A stretch of DNA of 64,000 bases from Plantibacter elymi (nom. nud.) (GTDB lineage Bacteria > Actinomycetota > Actinomycetes > Actinomycetales > Microbacteriaceae), in assembly GCF_900177795.1 (NCBI RefSeq), contig NZ_FXWJ01000002.1, positions 62,001-126,000 of the forward strand, in the 5' to 3' direction. Under the pieces are notes generated by a model, which was not told where the DNA came from, searched no databases, and saw only the letters and a list, made by a program, of their open reading frames with translations. Shown here one piece after another: positions 19,405 to 27,694 of this stretch. How positions within the stretch are numbered: position 1 is the first letter of the stretch; each line of letters opens with the position of its first letter. A program made the position numbers and the translations under genes.

Positions 19405-19423
19405 TAAGGGTAGCCTTATTTCC
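19405..19423. promoter_or_regulatory. Possible DtxR/IdeR-type iron box
   Basis: Matches 14 of 19 positions of the actinobacterial iron-box consensus TWAGGTTAGSCTWACCTWA; the left half is nearly perfect, the right half weak. It lies between divergent ctaE and trpD, about 57 bp upstream of the ctaE -10. Confidence 0.3.
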
Positions 19424-19506
19424 TGACCGGAATCTTCGGTTCTGCTGCGGGATTCATGTGATCTTCGCCTCCACAGGCAGCTCGAGGCGTCGGCGAGTCG
19501 CGCTTG

Positions 19507-19512
19507 TAAGAT
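19507..19512 (+). promoter_or_regulatory. trpD -10 hexamer TAAGAT
   Basis: TAAGAT ends seven bases before ATG 19520; leaderless pattern. Confidence 0.6.
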
Positions 19513-19519
19513 CGTCGAC

Positions 19520-20581
19520 ATGCCTCTCACGACCTGGCCGACGCTCATCGGCGACCTGCTCGCCGGAACCGATCTCAGTGTGTCGGAGTCGACGTGGGCC
19601 ATGGAACGCATCATGACCGGTCAGGTGACGGACGCCCAGCTGGCCGGCTTCCTCATCGCGTTGCGGCGTAAGGGGGAGACGGTCGACGAGATCGTCGGGT
19701 TCCGCGACGCGATCCTCGACCACGCGAAGCCGCTCGTCGCCCCGTCCCGAGCCCTCGACATCGTCGGCACCGGCGGCGACCGCTTCGGCACCGTCAACAT
19801 CTCGACGACCGCGTCCATCGTCGCGGCGGCAACGGGCATCCCCGTGATCAAGCACGGCAACCGCGCGGCGAGCTCCGCCTCGGGATCGAGCGACGTGCTC
19901 TCGGCGCTCGGCGTCGACCTCGCCCTGCCGACGGACCTGGTGGGGGAGGTGCTGGCGTCGACGGGCATCACCTTCGCGTACGCGGCGGCGTTCCACCCCG
20001 GTTTCGGCCACGCTGGAGCGGTCCGTGCGGAGCTCGGCGTGCCGACGGTCTTCAACTTCCTCGGTCCGCTCGTCAACCCGGCCCGGCCGGAGGCGTCGGC
20101 CGTCGGTGTGGCGCACGCCGACCGCATCCCGTTGTTCGTGGGCGTCTTCCAGACGCGTGGGGCGACCGCCCTCGTCTTCCGGGGCGACGACGGACTCGAC
20201 GAACTGACGACGACGGGACACAGCCACCTCTGGGAGATCACCCGCGGAGCCGTCACCGAGCACGACCTGGATCCCCGGGAACTCGGCATCCGCCGTGCAT
20301 CGATCGACGATCTCATCGGCGGTGACGCCCAGCACAACGCCGGAGTCGTGCGCGCCACGCTCGCCGGCGAGGAGGGTCCGGTCCGCGACATCGTCCTGCT
20401 GAACGCCGCGGCCGGGATCGTCGCGTTCGAACTGTCGGAGGATCCGACGCAGGCCCAGCGGCCGATCCTGGAGCGGTTCGCCGCCGCACTCGTGTCCGCC
20501 GCGGCCGTCATCGACTCGGGTGCGGCGACCGCGACACTCGACGCCTGGGTGGACGCCACCCGCACGCTCGGTTCGCGCTGA
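19520..20581 (+). CDS. trpD: Anthranilate phosphoribosyltransferase
   Basis: Joins anthranilate to PRPP in tryptophan synthesis. 353 aa, standard length. The PRPP-binding GTGGD block (DIVGTGGDRFGTVNIST) is at about residues 88-104, the KHGNRAASSASGSSD loop at ~113, and the anthranilate-site and DE motif downstream. It stands alone as a leaderless gene, divergent from ctaE, as in other actinobacteria where trpD is detached from the trp operon and sits next to ctaE. Confidence 0.95.
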   Translation: MPLTTWPTLIGDLLAGTDLSVSESTWAMERIMTGQVTDAQLAGFLIALRRKGETVDEIVGFRDAILDHAKPLVAPSRALDIVGTGGDRFGTVNISTTASIVAAATGIPVIKHGNRAASSASGSSDVLSALGVDLALPTDLVGEVLASTGITFAYAAAFHPGFGHAGAVRAELGVPTVFNFLGPLVNPARPEASAVGVAHADRIPLFVGVFQTRGATALVFRGDDGLDELTTTGHSHLWEITRGAVTEHDLDPRELGIRRASIDDLIGGDAQHNAGVVRATLAGEEGPVRDIVLLNAAAGIVAFELSEDPTQAQRPILERFAAALVSAAAVIDSGAATATLDAWVDATRTLGSR

Positions 20582-20632
20582 TCAGCGCCGTGGGCGGGGC
20601 TTCCGGCCCTACCGGCGGTGGGCCGCAGCGCG

Positions 20633-20638
20633 TAGGTT
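20633..20638 (+). promoter_or_regulatory. dhaKLM -10 hexamer TAGGTT
   Basis: TAGGTT, predicted start near 20645, giving a ~53-nt leader with AGGAGG at 20687-20692 five bases before ATG 20698. Confidence 0.45.
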
Positions 20639-20697
20639 GAGACCCGATGCCGGCGTACCCGGTCGGCGGACCCGAACCGATCTTGCAGGAGGATTCA

Positions 20698-21699
20698 ATG
20701 AAGAAGCTCATCAATGATCCCAAGGACGTCGTCGTCGAGGCGGTGGCCGGATTCGGCGCCGCGCACCCCGACCTCGTCACCGTGTCGCTCGACCCGGTGT
20801 TCATCGCTCGAGCCGATGCGCCGGTCGCCGGGAAGGTGGGGATCGTGAGCGGCGGCGGCAGCGGGCACGAGCCCCTCCACGGCGGGTTCGTCGGATTCGG
20901 GATGCTCGACGCCGCCGTACCCGGCCCGGTGTTCACCTCGCCCACCCCGGACCCCATCCTCGCCGCCACGAAGGCGGTGGACGGTGGTGCCGGCGTCCTG
21001 CACATCGTCAAGAACTACACGGGCGACGTCCTCAACTTCGAGACCGCGGCCGACCTCGCGCTGGCCGAGGGCATCGAGGTGCGCTCGGTCATCGTCGACG
21101 ACGACGTCGCGGTGAAGGATTCGCTCTACACGGCGGGGCGACGGGGTGTCGCCGGCACCGTCCTCGTGGAGAAGCTCGCCGGGGCACGTGCCGAGGCCGG
21201 GGGAGGACTCGACGAGGTCGCCGACCTCGCGACGAAGGTCAACGAGCGCACCCGCACGATGGGCGTGGCACTCACGCCGTGCGTCGTCCCGCACGCGGGC
21301 GAGCCGAGTTTCACCCTGGCCGACGACGAGATCGAGATCGGCATCGGGATCCACGGTGAGCCCGGCCGTGAACGCATCCCGCTGGAGCCCGCCGACCGGA
21401 TCGTGGACCGGCTGCTCGCCGCCATCCTCGAGGACCTTCCGTACGCACCGGGCGAGCGGGCCCTCGTCCTGGTGAACGGGATGGGAGGGACGCCGCAGGT
21501 CGAGCTCTTCATCGTCTTCCGCCGCGTGGCCGAGGCGCTCGCGGAGCGCGGGATCGAGGTGGCGCGGTCGCTCGTGGGGAACTACACGACCAGCCTCGAG
21601 ATGCAGGGTGTGTCGATCACCCTCCTGAAACTCGACGACGAACTGATCGAATTGTGGGACGCCCCGGTGCAGACCGCGGCGCTCCGGTGGGGACGGTAG
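20698..21699 (+). CDS. dhaK: Dihydroxyacetone kinase subunit DhaK
   Basis: Substrate-binding subunit of PTS-dependent dihydroxyacetone kinase, 333 aa. The GGGSGHEP loop that closes over dihydroxyacetone is at about residues 44-51, and the His that binds the substrate covalently as a hemiaminal is in GIGIHGEPG (about residue 219). ATG 20698 has a textbook AGGAGG, so the in-frame ATG at 20647 is rejected. First gene of dhaK-dhaL-dhaM. Role: phosphorylates dihydroxyacetone to DHAP using DhaL-ADP rephosphorylated by DhaM. Confidence 0.95.
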   Translation: MKKLINDPKDVVVEAVAGFGAAHPDLVTVSLDPVFIARADAPVAGKVGIVSGGGSGHEPLHGGFVGFGMLDAAVPGPVFTSPTPDPILAATKAVDGGAGVLHIVKNYTGDVLNFETAADLALAEGIEVRSVIVDDDVAVKDSLYTAGRRGVAGTVLVEKLAGARAEAGGGLDEVADLATKVNERTRTMGVALTPCVVPHAGEPSFTLADDEIEIGIGIHGEPGRERIPLEPADRIVDRLLAAILEDLPYAPGERALVLVNGMGGTPQVELFIVFRRVAEALAERGIEVARSLVGNYTTSLEMQGVSITLLKLDDELIELWDAPVQTAALRWGR

Positions 21700-21703
21700 A
21701 CGG

Positions 21704-22348
21704 ATGGGATTGGATGGAGCCTGGGCGATCGCCTGGATGCGGGGGAGTGCGGCGGTCGTCGCGGAGCATCGCGTGGAGCTGATCACGCTCGACCGCGACA
21801 TCGGGGACGGCGATCACGGCGAGAACCTCGACCGCGGGTTCTCCGCGATCCTGCCGAAGCTCGACGAGCAGCCTGGCGATGCGACGCCCGCGGACATCCT
21901 CAAGCTCGCCGCGACGACGCTCATCTCGACCGTCGGAGGCGCGAGCGGCCCGCTGTACGGCACCGCGCTGCTCAAGGCGTCGATCGCCGTGGCCGGCGAG
22001 GAGGTCCTCGACGCCGATGCCGTCGTCGCCCTGCTGACGGCGGCACGCGACGGGATCGTGCTCCGTGGCAAGGCCGAGGTCGGCGACAAGACCATGGTCG
22101 ACGCGTGGACGCCGGCCGTCGACGCTGCGGCCGCGTCCGCGGCAGCGGGGGAGTCCCCGGCACGGGTGCTGGCCGCCGCTGCGGACGCCGCGTGGGGTGG
22201 CGCCGCGGCGACCGAGCCGCTCGTCGCCCGCAAGGGGCGGGCCAGCTACCTCGGTGAACGGGCCATCGGGCACCGCGACCCCGGGGCACAGTCCACCTCC
22301 TACCTCCTGCAAGCGGCGGCTGCGGCCGCCGGGGAGGGTGCTGCATGA
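21704..22348 (+). CDS. dhaL: Dihydroxyacetone kinase subunit DhaL (ADP-binding)
   Basis: 214-aa nucleotide-binding subunit. The Mg/ADP-coordinating Asp triad is in LDRDIGDGDHGENL (about residues 28-40), followed by the glycine-rich GGASGPLYG loop and KAEVGDKTMVD. In PTS-type kinases DhaL keeps ADP permanently bound and is recharged by DhaM. Starts four bases after dhaK and overlaps dhaM by four bases (ATGA). Confidence 0.94.
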   Translation: MGLDGAWAIAWMRGSAAVVAEHRVELITLDRDIGDGDHGENLDRGFSAILPKLDEQPGDATPADILKLAATTLISTVGGASGPLYGTALLKASIAVAGEEVLDADAVVALLTAARDGIVLRGKAEVGDKTMVDAWTPAVDAAAASAAAGESPARVLAAAADAAWGGAAATEPLVARKGRASYLGERAIGHRDPGAQSTSYLLQAAAAAAGEGAA

Positions 22349-23055
22349 GCGGGGGAGCCGTCGGCATCGTCTTCGTCTCGCACAGCGCGCTGATCGCGGA
22401 GGGGCTCATCACCCTGGCGCGGCAGATGGCGCCCGACGCGGCCCTCGCCGCAGCCGGCGGTACCGATGAGGGAGGGATCGGCACGAGCTTCGGGCTGGTC
22501 TCCGCCGGGATCGCCGCCGTGGACTCCGGGGCCGGGGTGGTGGTGCTGTGCGATCTGGGATCGGCGATCCTGACCGCTGAGACGGCACTCGACTTCCTCG
22601 ACGACGACGTCCGAGGCCGGGTACGCATCGTCGACGCCCCGCTCGTCGAAGGCGGGGTCGCCGCAGCCGTGGCCGCGCAGACCGGCGCGTCGCTCGACGA
22701 GGTGGTGGCCGCCGCGCGGTCTGCAGCCGGCGGTGACCCTGCCCAGCACGGCGCCGACGAGGCGACTCGGGCGGGTGGGTCCGACGACCCGACAGCGTCC
22801 CACGCCGCAGCCTCCGTGACCTTGCGGAACAAGGACGGGCTCCACGCTCGACCCGCTGCGGAGTTCGTGAAGCTGGCGAGCACGTTCGCGGCCAAGGTGG
22901 TCGTGAACGGGAAGGACGCCAAGAGCCTGCTCGGGATCATGTCACTGGGCCTCGTCAAAGGGGCGGTCGTGGAGCTGCAGGCGGACGGTCCGGACGCGAA
23001 GGATGCCATCGGGGCACTGGCGTCGCTCATCGAATCCGGCTTCGGAGAGGTCTGA
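22345..23055 (+). CDS. dhaM: PTS phosphotransfer subunit DhaM, EIIA-HPr fusion
   Basis: 236 aa, two domains. Residues ~1-125 are a mannose-type EIIA with the active His in VFVSHSALIAEG (His13). A 30-residue Ala/Gly/Asp linker follows. Residues ~156-236 are an HPr domain with the phospho-His in GLHARPAAEF (His167) and the SLLGIMSLG block, which keeps a Ser at the classical HPr regulatory position. The EI domain found at the end of E. coli DhaM is absent, so phosphate must come from a separate EI that is not in this window. Last gene of the operon. Confidence 0.92.
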   Translation: MSGGAVGIVFVSHSALIAEGLITLARQMAPDAALAAAGGTDEGGIGTSFGLVSAGIAAVDSGAGVVVLCDLGSAILTAETALDFLDDDVRGRVRIVDAPLVEGGVAAAVAAQTGASLDEVVAAARSAAGGDPAQHGADEATRAGGSDDPTASHAAASVTLRNKDGLHARPAAEFVKLASTFAAKVVVNGKDAKSLLGIMSLGLVKGAVVELQADGPDAKDAIGALASLIESGFGEV

Positions 23056-23126
23056 CAGGTCGCGCTCGGGGCGGAAGCAGGTCGGCGACCCGGGCGCAAC
23101 GGGGTGGTCGACGCTGGCGGTCGGCG

Positions 23127-23132
23127 TAGCAT
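23127..23132 (+). promoter_or_regulatory. -10 hexamer TAGCAT of the small Cys protein gene
   Basis: Ends seven bases before ATG 23140; leaderless pattern that favours this start over the ATG at 23131, which overlaps the hexamer. Confidence 0.5.
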
Positions 23133-23139
23133 GACGCGC

Positions 23140-23364
23140 ATGAACGAGCAGACGAAGACGTCGGACACCGAAGACCGCCAGTGCACGGTCTGTGGCCATC
23201 CGCTCGCCGAGCACACCTTCGACCGTTCCTCCGGGCACGATCACTTCATGACCTGCCCGACGGGGGAGCGGCTTCCGGACCCGGCGCAGTCCGCCGTCCC
23301 GGTCAACGAGTTCGGGATGCCGCTCTGGGACCAGGACCCCGATCGACCTGCTCCGTCGGCCTGA
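23140..23364 (+). CDS. Small Cys-containing hypothetical protein
   Basis: 74 aa, function unknown. An N-terminal CTVCGHPLAEHTF motif gives a CxxC followed by His residues, and a third Cys in FMTCPTGERL could complete a zinc site. The rest is Pro/Asp-rich with FGMPLWDQDPDRP near the end. No signal peptide or membrane segment. Codon use is like its neighbours. Lies between dhaM and the convergent tetR with only 21 bases to the tetR stop and no visible terminator. Confidence 0.6.
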   Translation: MNEQTKTSDTEDRQCTVCGHPLAEHTFDRSSGHDHFMTCPTGERLPDPAQSAVPVNEFGMPLWDQDPDRPAPSA

Positions 23365-23385
23365 CGACCCCGGTGGCCCACGCCG

Positions 23386-23964
23386 TCATCCGAGGAGGAG
23401 TAACGACCGGACGGCGATGCTGACACCCGTTGCGCGCGATGCCGGCGTCTCGTGCAGTGCGCTGCCGTCGACGAGCCAGCGCACCCATCGGACGAGCTGC
23501 TCCGGCGTTGCGTCGGAGCGGGCTGCGCTGGTGCGAACCGCCTCGGTGATGTGGTCGAGGAGGAAGCGGTCGACCATGTCCCGCTCGACGTCGAGGACGG
23601 CCGCCACGGCGTGGAGATGCGCCATGCCCTGGACCGCGCGAGCGAAACCGACCGTCTGGTCGGCAGCCCGTTGGCGGTCGAGTGCGCCGAGATAGGTGGT
23701 CAACGCAGGGCGCCCAGGCCCGGCGCGCGTGGCGAGGTGCAGTTGCTCCTCGGTCCAGGCGGCGCTCACCCGCAGCAGCGTGACCAGGATGTCGAGCTTG
23801 GTGGGGAAGTAGTGGAACAGGGTCCCCGAGGAGATGTCCGCTGCTCGGCAGATGTCCGCGGTCGAGGTCGTCTCATACCCGTCGGTGGCGAAACAGCGGT
23901 AGGCCGCAGCGAGGATCGCGGTCTGGCGCGCGGTGAACCGCTGTGGGTCGATGATTCTCGGCAT
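23386..23964 (-). CDS. TetR family transcriptional regulator
   Basis: 192 aa. N-terminal TetR helix-turn-helix: TARQTAILAAAYRCFATDGY then TSTADICRAADISSGTLFHYFP, the classic recognition-helix end. The C-terminal ligand domain is not recognised. ATG 23964 has GGGAG upstream; nine extra in-frame codons to 23991 are less likely. A 16-bp palindrome lies 32 bases upstream, so autoregulation is likely. No divergent target gene is visible next to it; the nearest gene upstream is the UvrA-like ATPase, read in the same direction and ending 527 bases away. Confidence 0.88.
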   Translation of the reverse strand: MPRIIDPQRFTARQTAILAAAYRCFATDGYETTSTADICRAADISSGTLFHYFPTKLDILVTLLRVSAAWTEEQLHLATRAGPGRPALTTYLGALDRQRAADQTVGFARAVQGMAHLHAVAAVLDVERDMVDRFLLDHITEAVRTSAARSDATPEQLVRWVRWLVDGSALHETPASRATGVSIAVRSLLLLG

Positions 23965-23995
23965 GACTGCTCCCGTATTCCTAGACCACACACTC

Positions 23996-24011
23996 TAGAG
24001 CCTGCACTCTA
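23996..24011. promoter_or_regulatory. Candidate TetR operator TAGAG-N6-CTCTA
   Basis: Perfect 5+6+5 palindrome 32 bases upstream of the tetR start. A further CTAGA/TCTAG inverted pair (23981-23985 with 23994-23998) partly overlaps it. Confidence 0.5.
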
Positions 24012-24380
24012 TCAATTCGGTCCAGGTCAGAGCTGACTTCGCGGTCGACGAGGCAGTGTCACACGGCCCAGGTCGCGAGGCGATGTTCCCACGCGCTCGG
24101 ACGCTCCACGATGACGTCACCGCTGCGTCGATCCGTGATGATCAACCCCTGGTTGGCAGGGGCACATGCCTCTCTCCGAGCTCACCGCTCTCGTCTCGCC
24201 CTCCAGGACGCCGTGGTGGACGCGTCCCGAACGATCATGGAAGACGTCCTCGAGTCCAGCCTGCATCGAAATGGAGGTCACGGAGCGGATCTGGTCAGAT
24301 CCCGCGTGCTGAGGACATCGCCCTATCCACTACGACTGACCGTGCCGGGGGCTGCGCTCAGCGAGCACATCCGAAACAAG

Positions 24381-24411
24381 TTGACATAATGTGCATTATC
24401 AGCTCTTTAAA
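24381..24411 (+). promoter_or_regulatory. Orphan promoter-like element with palindrome
   Basis: TTGACA at 24381-24386, then a perfect palindrome ATAATG-TG-CATTAT at 24386-24399, then TTTAAA at 24406-24411 (19-base spacing). It would read toward the 3' end of the UvrA-like gene, with no gene to serve. Confidence 0.3.
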
Positions 24412-24490
24412 GCCCGCCGCGAGCGGGGTCGGATCGGGTCACGTCGACCTGCATCACCGACCTGAGGATCGCGATGACGACCGGGGCGCG

Positions 24491-26863
24491 TCAGGAGCCG
24501 ATGTACCGAGCGAGATGTTCTCCGGTCAGCGTCGAGCGATCGGCGACGAGCGCTGCGGGCGTCCCGGTGAACACCAGGCGTCCGCCGTCATGACCGGCGC
24601 CGGGTCCGAGGTCGACGATCCAGTCCGCATGCGCCATGACCGCCTGATGATGCTCGATGACGATGACCGACTTGCCGGAGTCCACCAACCGGTCCAGGAG
24701 CCCGAGCAGATTCTCCACGTCGGCGAGGTGCAGGCCCGTCGTCGGCTCGTCCAGGATGTAGACCTCGCCCGAATCGGCCATCTGTGTCGCCAGTTTGAGT
24801 CGCTGTCGTTCGCCTCCTGACAGAGTCGTCAACGGCTGTCCGAGGCTGACGTAGCCGAGCCCGACGTCGGCGAGTCGCGCCAGGATGACGTGCGCTGCGG
24901 GCGTCCGGGCCGGCCCGTCGGCGAAGAAGGCCTCGGCCTCCGTCACCGGCATCGCGAGCACCTCGCTGATGTCTCGCTCCCCCAACTGATATTCCAGAAC
25001 GGAAGCATCGAACCGGCGGCCCTCGCACACCTCGCAGACGGTCGAGACGCTCGCCATGACGCCGAGATCGGTGAAGACGACGCCGGCGCCGTTGCAGTTC
25101 GGGCAGGCTCCGGCCGAGTTCGAGCTGAACAGTGCCGGCTTCACCCCGTTGGCCTTCGCGAACGCCTTGCGGATGGGCTCGAGCAGGCCGGTGTACGTCG
25201 CCGGGTTGCTGCGACGCGAGCCGCGGATCGGACTCTGGTCGACCGTCACCACACCGGGACGCCCGGCGACCGAGCCGTGGATGAGCGAGGTCTTGCCCGA
25301 GCCGGCGACACCCGTGACGACCACGAGGACGCCGAGCGGCACGTCGACGTCGACGCCCTGCAGGTTGTGCCGGTCGGCGCCGCGGATCTCGATGACACCG
25401 GTCGGCCGACGCAACGCCGGCTTGAGCGCGGCGCGGTCGTCGAAGTGGCGTCCGGTGAGCGTGTCGCTCGCTCGGAGGCCCTCCACACTCCCCTGGAACG
25501 TCACCTGTCCCCCGTCGGTCCCGGCTCCGGGGCCGAGGTCGACGACGTGGTCGGCGATCGTGATCGTCTCCGGTTTGTGTTCCACGACGAGGACGGTGTT
25601 CCCCTTGTCGCGGAGCCGCAGGAGCAGTTCGTTCATCCGCTGGATGTCATGGGGGTGCAGTCCGACGGTCGGCTCGTCGAACACGTAGGTCACGTCGGTG
25701 AGCGACGACCCCAGATGGCGGATCATCTTCGTCCGCTGCGCCTCCCCACCCGAGAGGGTGCCCGTCGTGCGGTCGAGTGAGAGGTATCCCAGCCCGATGG
25801 CGACGAAGGAGTCGAGCGTCTCCTGCAGGACCGTCAGGAGCGGGCGCACCGACGGTTCGTCGAGCGCCCGGGTCCACGCCGCGAGGTCGCTGATCTGCAT
25901 CGCGCACAGTTCGGCGATGTTCCGACCGGCGATGCGCGAACTCCGTGCGCCCTCGCTCAGGCGGGTCCCCTCACACGCCGGACACGTGGTGAAGGTGACG
26001 GCGCGGTCGACGAATGCGCGGATGTGCGGCTGCATCGCCTCACGGTCCTTCGAGAGGAACGACTTCTGCACCTTCGGGATCAGGCCCTCGTAGGTCATGT
26101 TGATGTCGCCGACCTTGACCTTCACCGGCTCCTTGTGGAGGAAGTCGTGGAGCTCCCGCTCCGTGTAGTCCTGGATGGGCTTGTCCGCGTCGAGGAATCC
26201 GGATCCGGTGAAGATCCGCACACCCCAGCCGTCGGGTGTGTAGCCGGGGATCGTGAGCGCGCCCTGGTTGAGCGACTTCGTGGCGTCGTAGAGCTGGGAA
26301 CGGTCGATGTCGTTCACGGTGCCCATCCCCTCGCACCGCGGGCACATGCCGCCGGTGATCGAGAAGCTCCGCCGTTCCTTCGTGCTCTGTCCCCCGCGCT
26401 CGATGGTCACCGCTCCGGCGCCGCTGATCGAGGCGACGTTGAAGGAGAAGGCCTGCGGAGACCCGATGGACGGGTCTCCGATCCGACTGAAGAGGATGCG
26501 CAGCATGGTGTTCGCGTCGGTCGCCGTGCCCACCGTCGACCGTGAGTTCGCGCCCATCCGCTCCTGGTCGACGATGATCGCCGTGGTGAGTCCCTCGAGC
26601 ACGTCGACGTCGGGCCGCGCTTGCGACGGCATGAAGCCCTGGACGAACGCGCTGTAGGTCTCGTTGATCATCCGCTGCGACTCGGCGGCGATCGTCCCGA
26701 AGACGAGCGAGCTCTTCCCCGAGCCGGACACACCCGTGAACACGGTGAGGCGGCGCTTCGGGAGGTCGACGTCGACCTCGCGCAGATTGTGCTCGCGAGC
26801 ACCCCTGACCCGGATGACGTCGTGGCTGTCGGCGGCCCTGGTGTGCATCGGCGTCTCGGTCAT
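24491..26863 (-). CDS. UvrA-like ABC ATPase (DrrC-type, short form)
   Basis: 790 aa, clearly shorter than true UvrA (about 950). Two ABC ATPase halves: Walker A GVSGSGKSS (residues 44-52) and GVAGSGKTS, signatures LSGGEAQR and LSGGERQR, and FDEPT/LDEPT Walker B motifs. Zinc-type Cys pairs are in CPRCEGMG, CPACEGTR, CPNCNGAG and CEVCEGRR. The shortened N-terminal half suggests that the UvrB-binding region is reduced, as in the UvrA paralogues linked to daunorubicin resistance. Likely role: DNA-bound self-protection or drug tolerance; this is by family only. ATG 26863 is chosen because TACGCT ends seven bases before it; ATG 26887 is the alternative. Confidence 0.85.
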   Translation of the reverse strand: MTETPMHTRAADSHDVIRVRGAREHNLREVDVDLPKRRLTVFTGVSGSGKSSLVFGTIAAESQRMINETYSAFVQGFMPSQARPDVDVLEGLTTAIIVDQERMGANSRSTVGTATDANTMLRILFSRIGDPSIGSPQAFSFNVASISGAGAVTIERGGQSTKERRSFSITGGMCPRCEGMGTVNDIDRSQLYDATKSLNQGALTIPGYTPDGWGVRIFTGSGFLDADKPIQDYTERELHDFLHKEPVKVKVGDINMTYEGLIPKVQKSFLSKDREAMQPHIRAFVDRAVTFTTCPACEGTRLSEGARSSRIAGRNIAELCAMQISDLAAWTRALDEPSVRPLLTVLQETLDSFVAIGLGYLSLDRTTGTLSGGEAQRTKMIRHLGSSLTDVTYVFDEPTVGLHPHDIQRMNELLLRLRDKGNTVLVVEHKPETITIADHVVDLGPGAGTDGGQVTFQGSVEGLRASDTLTGRHFDDRAALKPALRRPTGVIEIRGADRHNLQGVDVDVPLGVLVVVTGVAGSGKTSLIHGSVAGRPGVVTVDQSPIRGSRRSNPATYTGLLEPIRKAFAKANGVKPALFSSNSAGACPNCNGAGVVFTDLGVMASVSTVCEVCEGRRFDASVLEYQLGERDISEVLAMPVTEAEAFFADGPARTPAAHVILARLADVGLGYVSLGQPLTTLSGGERQRLKLATQMADSGEVYILDEPTTGLHLADVENLLGLLDRLVDSGKSVIVIEHHQAVMAHADWIVDLGPGAGHDGGRLVFTGTPAALVADRSTLTGEHLARYIGS

Positions 26864-26870
26864 GGCGATC

Positions 26871-26876
26871 AGCGTA
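26871..26876 (-). promoter_or_regulatory. -10 hexamer TACGCT of the UvrA-like gene
   Basis: Minus-strand TACGCT with seven bases to ATG 26863; leaderless pattern. Confidence 0.5.
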
Positions 26877-26950
26877 TCCGTCGTCATCGGCTGGCGTCTC
26901 GCCTCGATCGGCACCGGACCCGCGCGACATGGAAGGTCATGCTGTGAAAC

Positions 26951-26975
26951 ACCTGTGTGTATGCGCCACACTGGT
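26951..26975. promoter_or_regulatory. Inverted repeat upstream of the HdeD-like gene
   Basis: ACCTGTGTG-N7-CACACTGGT with one mismatch, 55 bases before ATG 27031. Candidate operator; no regulator assigned. Confidence 0.35.
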
Positions 26976-27030
26976 GGAACGCACCCGGTCTGCTCGGGAG
27001 CGCCGCACTGTCCACCGTCAGGAGCCGACC

Positions 27031-27624
27031 ATGTCCGAACCGTCCACCACCACCTACACGCTGAACTCCGCCAAGCTGACCGCGAGCCAGATCTCCGGTG
27101 TCCGATGGGCCTTCGCCGTCGGTGGGATCCTCACGATCCTCTTGGGTGTCTTCCTGCTGGTCGCGCCGAAGGCCTCGCTGGTCGCCGTCGCGTGGATCTT
27201 CGCCGTCTACTTCCTGATCGCCGGGATCGCCCGCATCACGCGTGGCGTCGTCGCCCGTGAGCACGGCGGACTCTGGCGGGTCCTCACGATCGTGTTCGGT
27301 GTGCTGCTGCTGGCCGCCGGCGTCTACATCTTCATCGATCCGCTGCTCGGCATCGGCGCACTCGTCTTCGTGATCGGTGTCTCCTGGATCGTCGAGGGCG
27401 TGGCCTCGCTGTTCGACTCGGCACCGGACGTGTCGCGATGGATCACGATCCTCTACGGCGTCATCAGCGTCGTCGCCGGCGTGTTCGTCCTCGCGAACCC
27501 GCTGCTCGCCGCCGTGACCCTCCTGCTCGTCACCGCGTTCTTCCTCATCGCGGCCGGCGTCGTCGAGATCATCCAGGCGATCACCTTCGGCAAGCAGGTG
27601 AAGCGGGCCGGTCTCGCCGGCTGA
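27031..27624 (+). CDS. HdeD/DUF308 family membrane protein
   Basis: 197 aa. After a Thr/Ser-rich cytosolic start of ~25 residues come six hydrophobic helices in three similar pairs, with short basic loops (ARITRG, the family block). HdeD of E. coli is an acid-resistance membrane protein; the function in actinobacteria is not known. AGGAG lies seven bases before ATG 27031, so the in-frame ATG at 26929 is rejected. Single gene ending at a hairpin. Confidence 0.82.
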   Translation: MSEPSTTTYTLNSAKLTASQISGVRWAFAVGGILTILLGVFLLVAPKASLVAVAWIFAVYFLIAGIARITRGVVAREHGGLWRVLTIVFGVLLLAAGVYIFIDPLLGIGALVFVIGVSWIVEGVASLFDSAPDVSRWITILYGVISVVAGVFVLANPLLAAVTLLLVTAFFLIAAGVVEIIQAITFGKQVKRAGLAG

Positions 27625-27638
27625 CCTCGGCTGTCAGG

Positions 27639-27680
27639 ACGACGAACGCCCGGTCCCTCGAGGGGCCGGGCGTTCGTCGT
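27639..27680. terminator. Terminator between the HdeD-like gene and the SDR gene
   Basis: 15-bp stem (27639-27653 with 27666-27680), extended by an inner CCCTCGAGGG palindrome; serves convergent genes. Confidence 0.8.
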
Positions 27681-27694
27681 GTCAGGATCGTCGA

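Larger units (their letters stand above)
23965..24490. other. Gene-free region between tetR and the UvrA-like gene
   Basis: 526 bases without a supported gene. A 92-codon frame at 24111-24389 has no ribosome binding site and no recognisable product. Present are the TetR-type palindrome, a GGATCT-N4-AGATCC palindrome at 24287-24302, a TTGACA next to a palindrome at 24381-24399, and TTTAAA at 24406. It is visibly richer in A/T than its surroundings. It could be the remains of a lost TetR target gene. Confidence 0.55.

Noticed and set aside
20647-20697. Earlier dhaK start at ATG 20647
   Set aside because: It has no ribosome binding site and lies right after the -10 hexamer, whereas AGGAGG precedes ATG 20698 and the family starts MKKLIN.
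24111-24389. 92-codon frame in the tetR-uvrA-like gap as a possible gene
   Set aside because: No ribosome binding site, no -10 at the right distance, no recognisable protein features. Kept only as part of a gene-free region.
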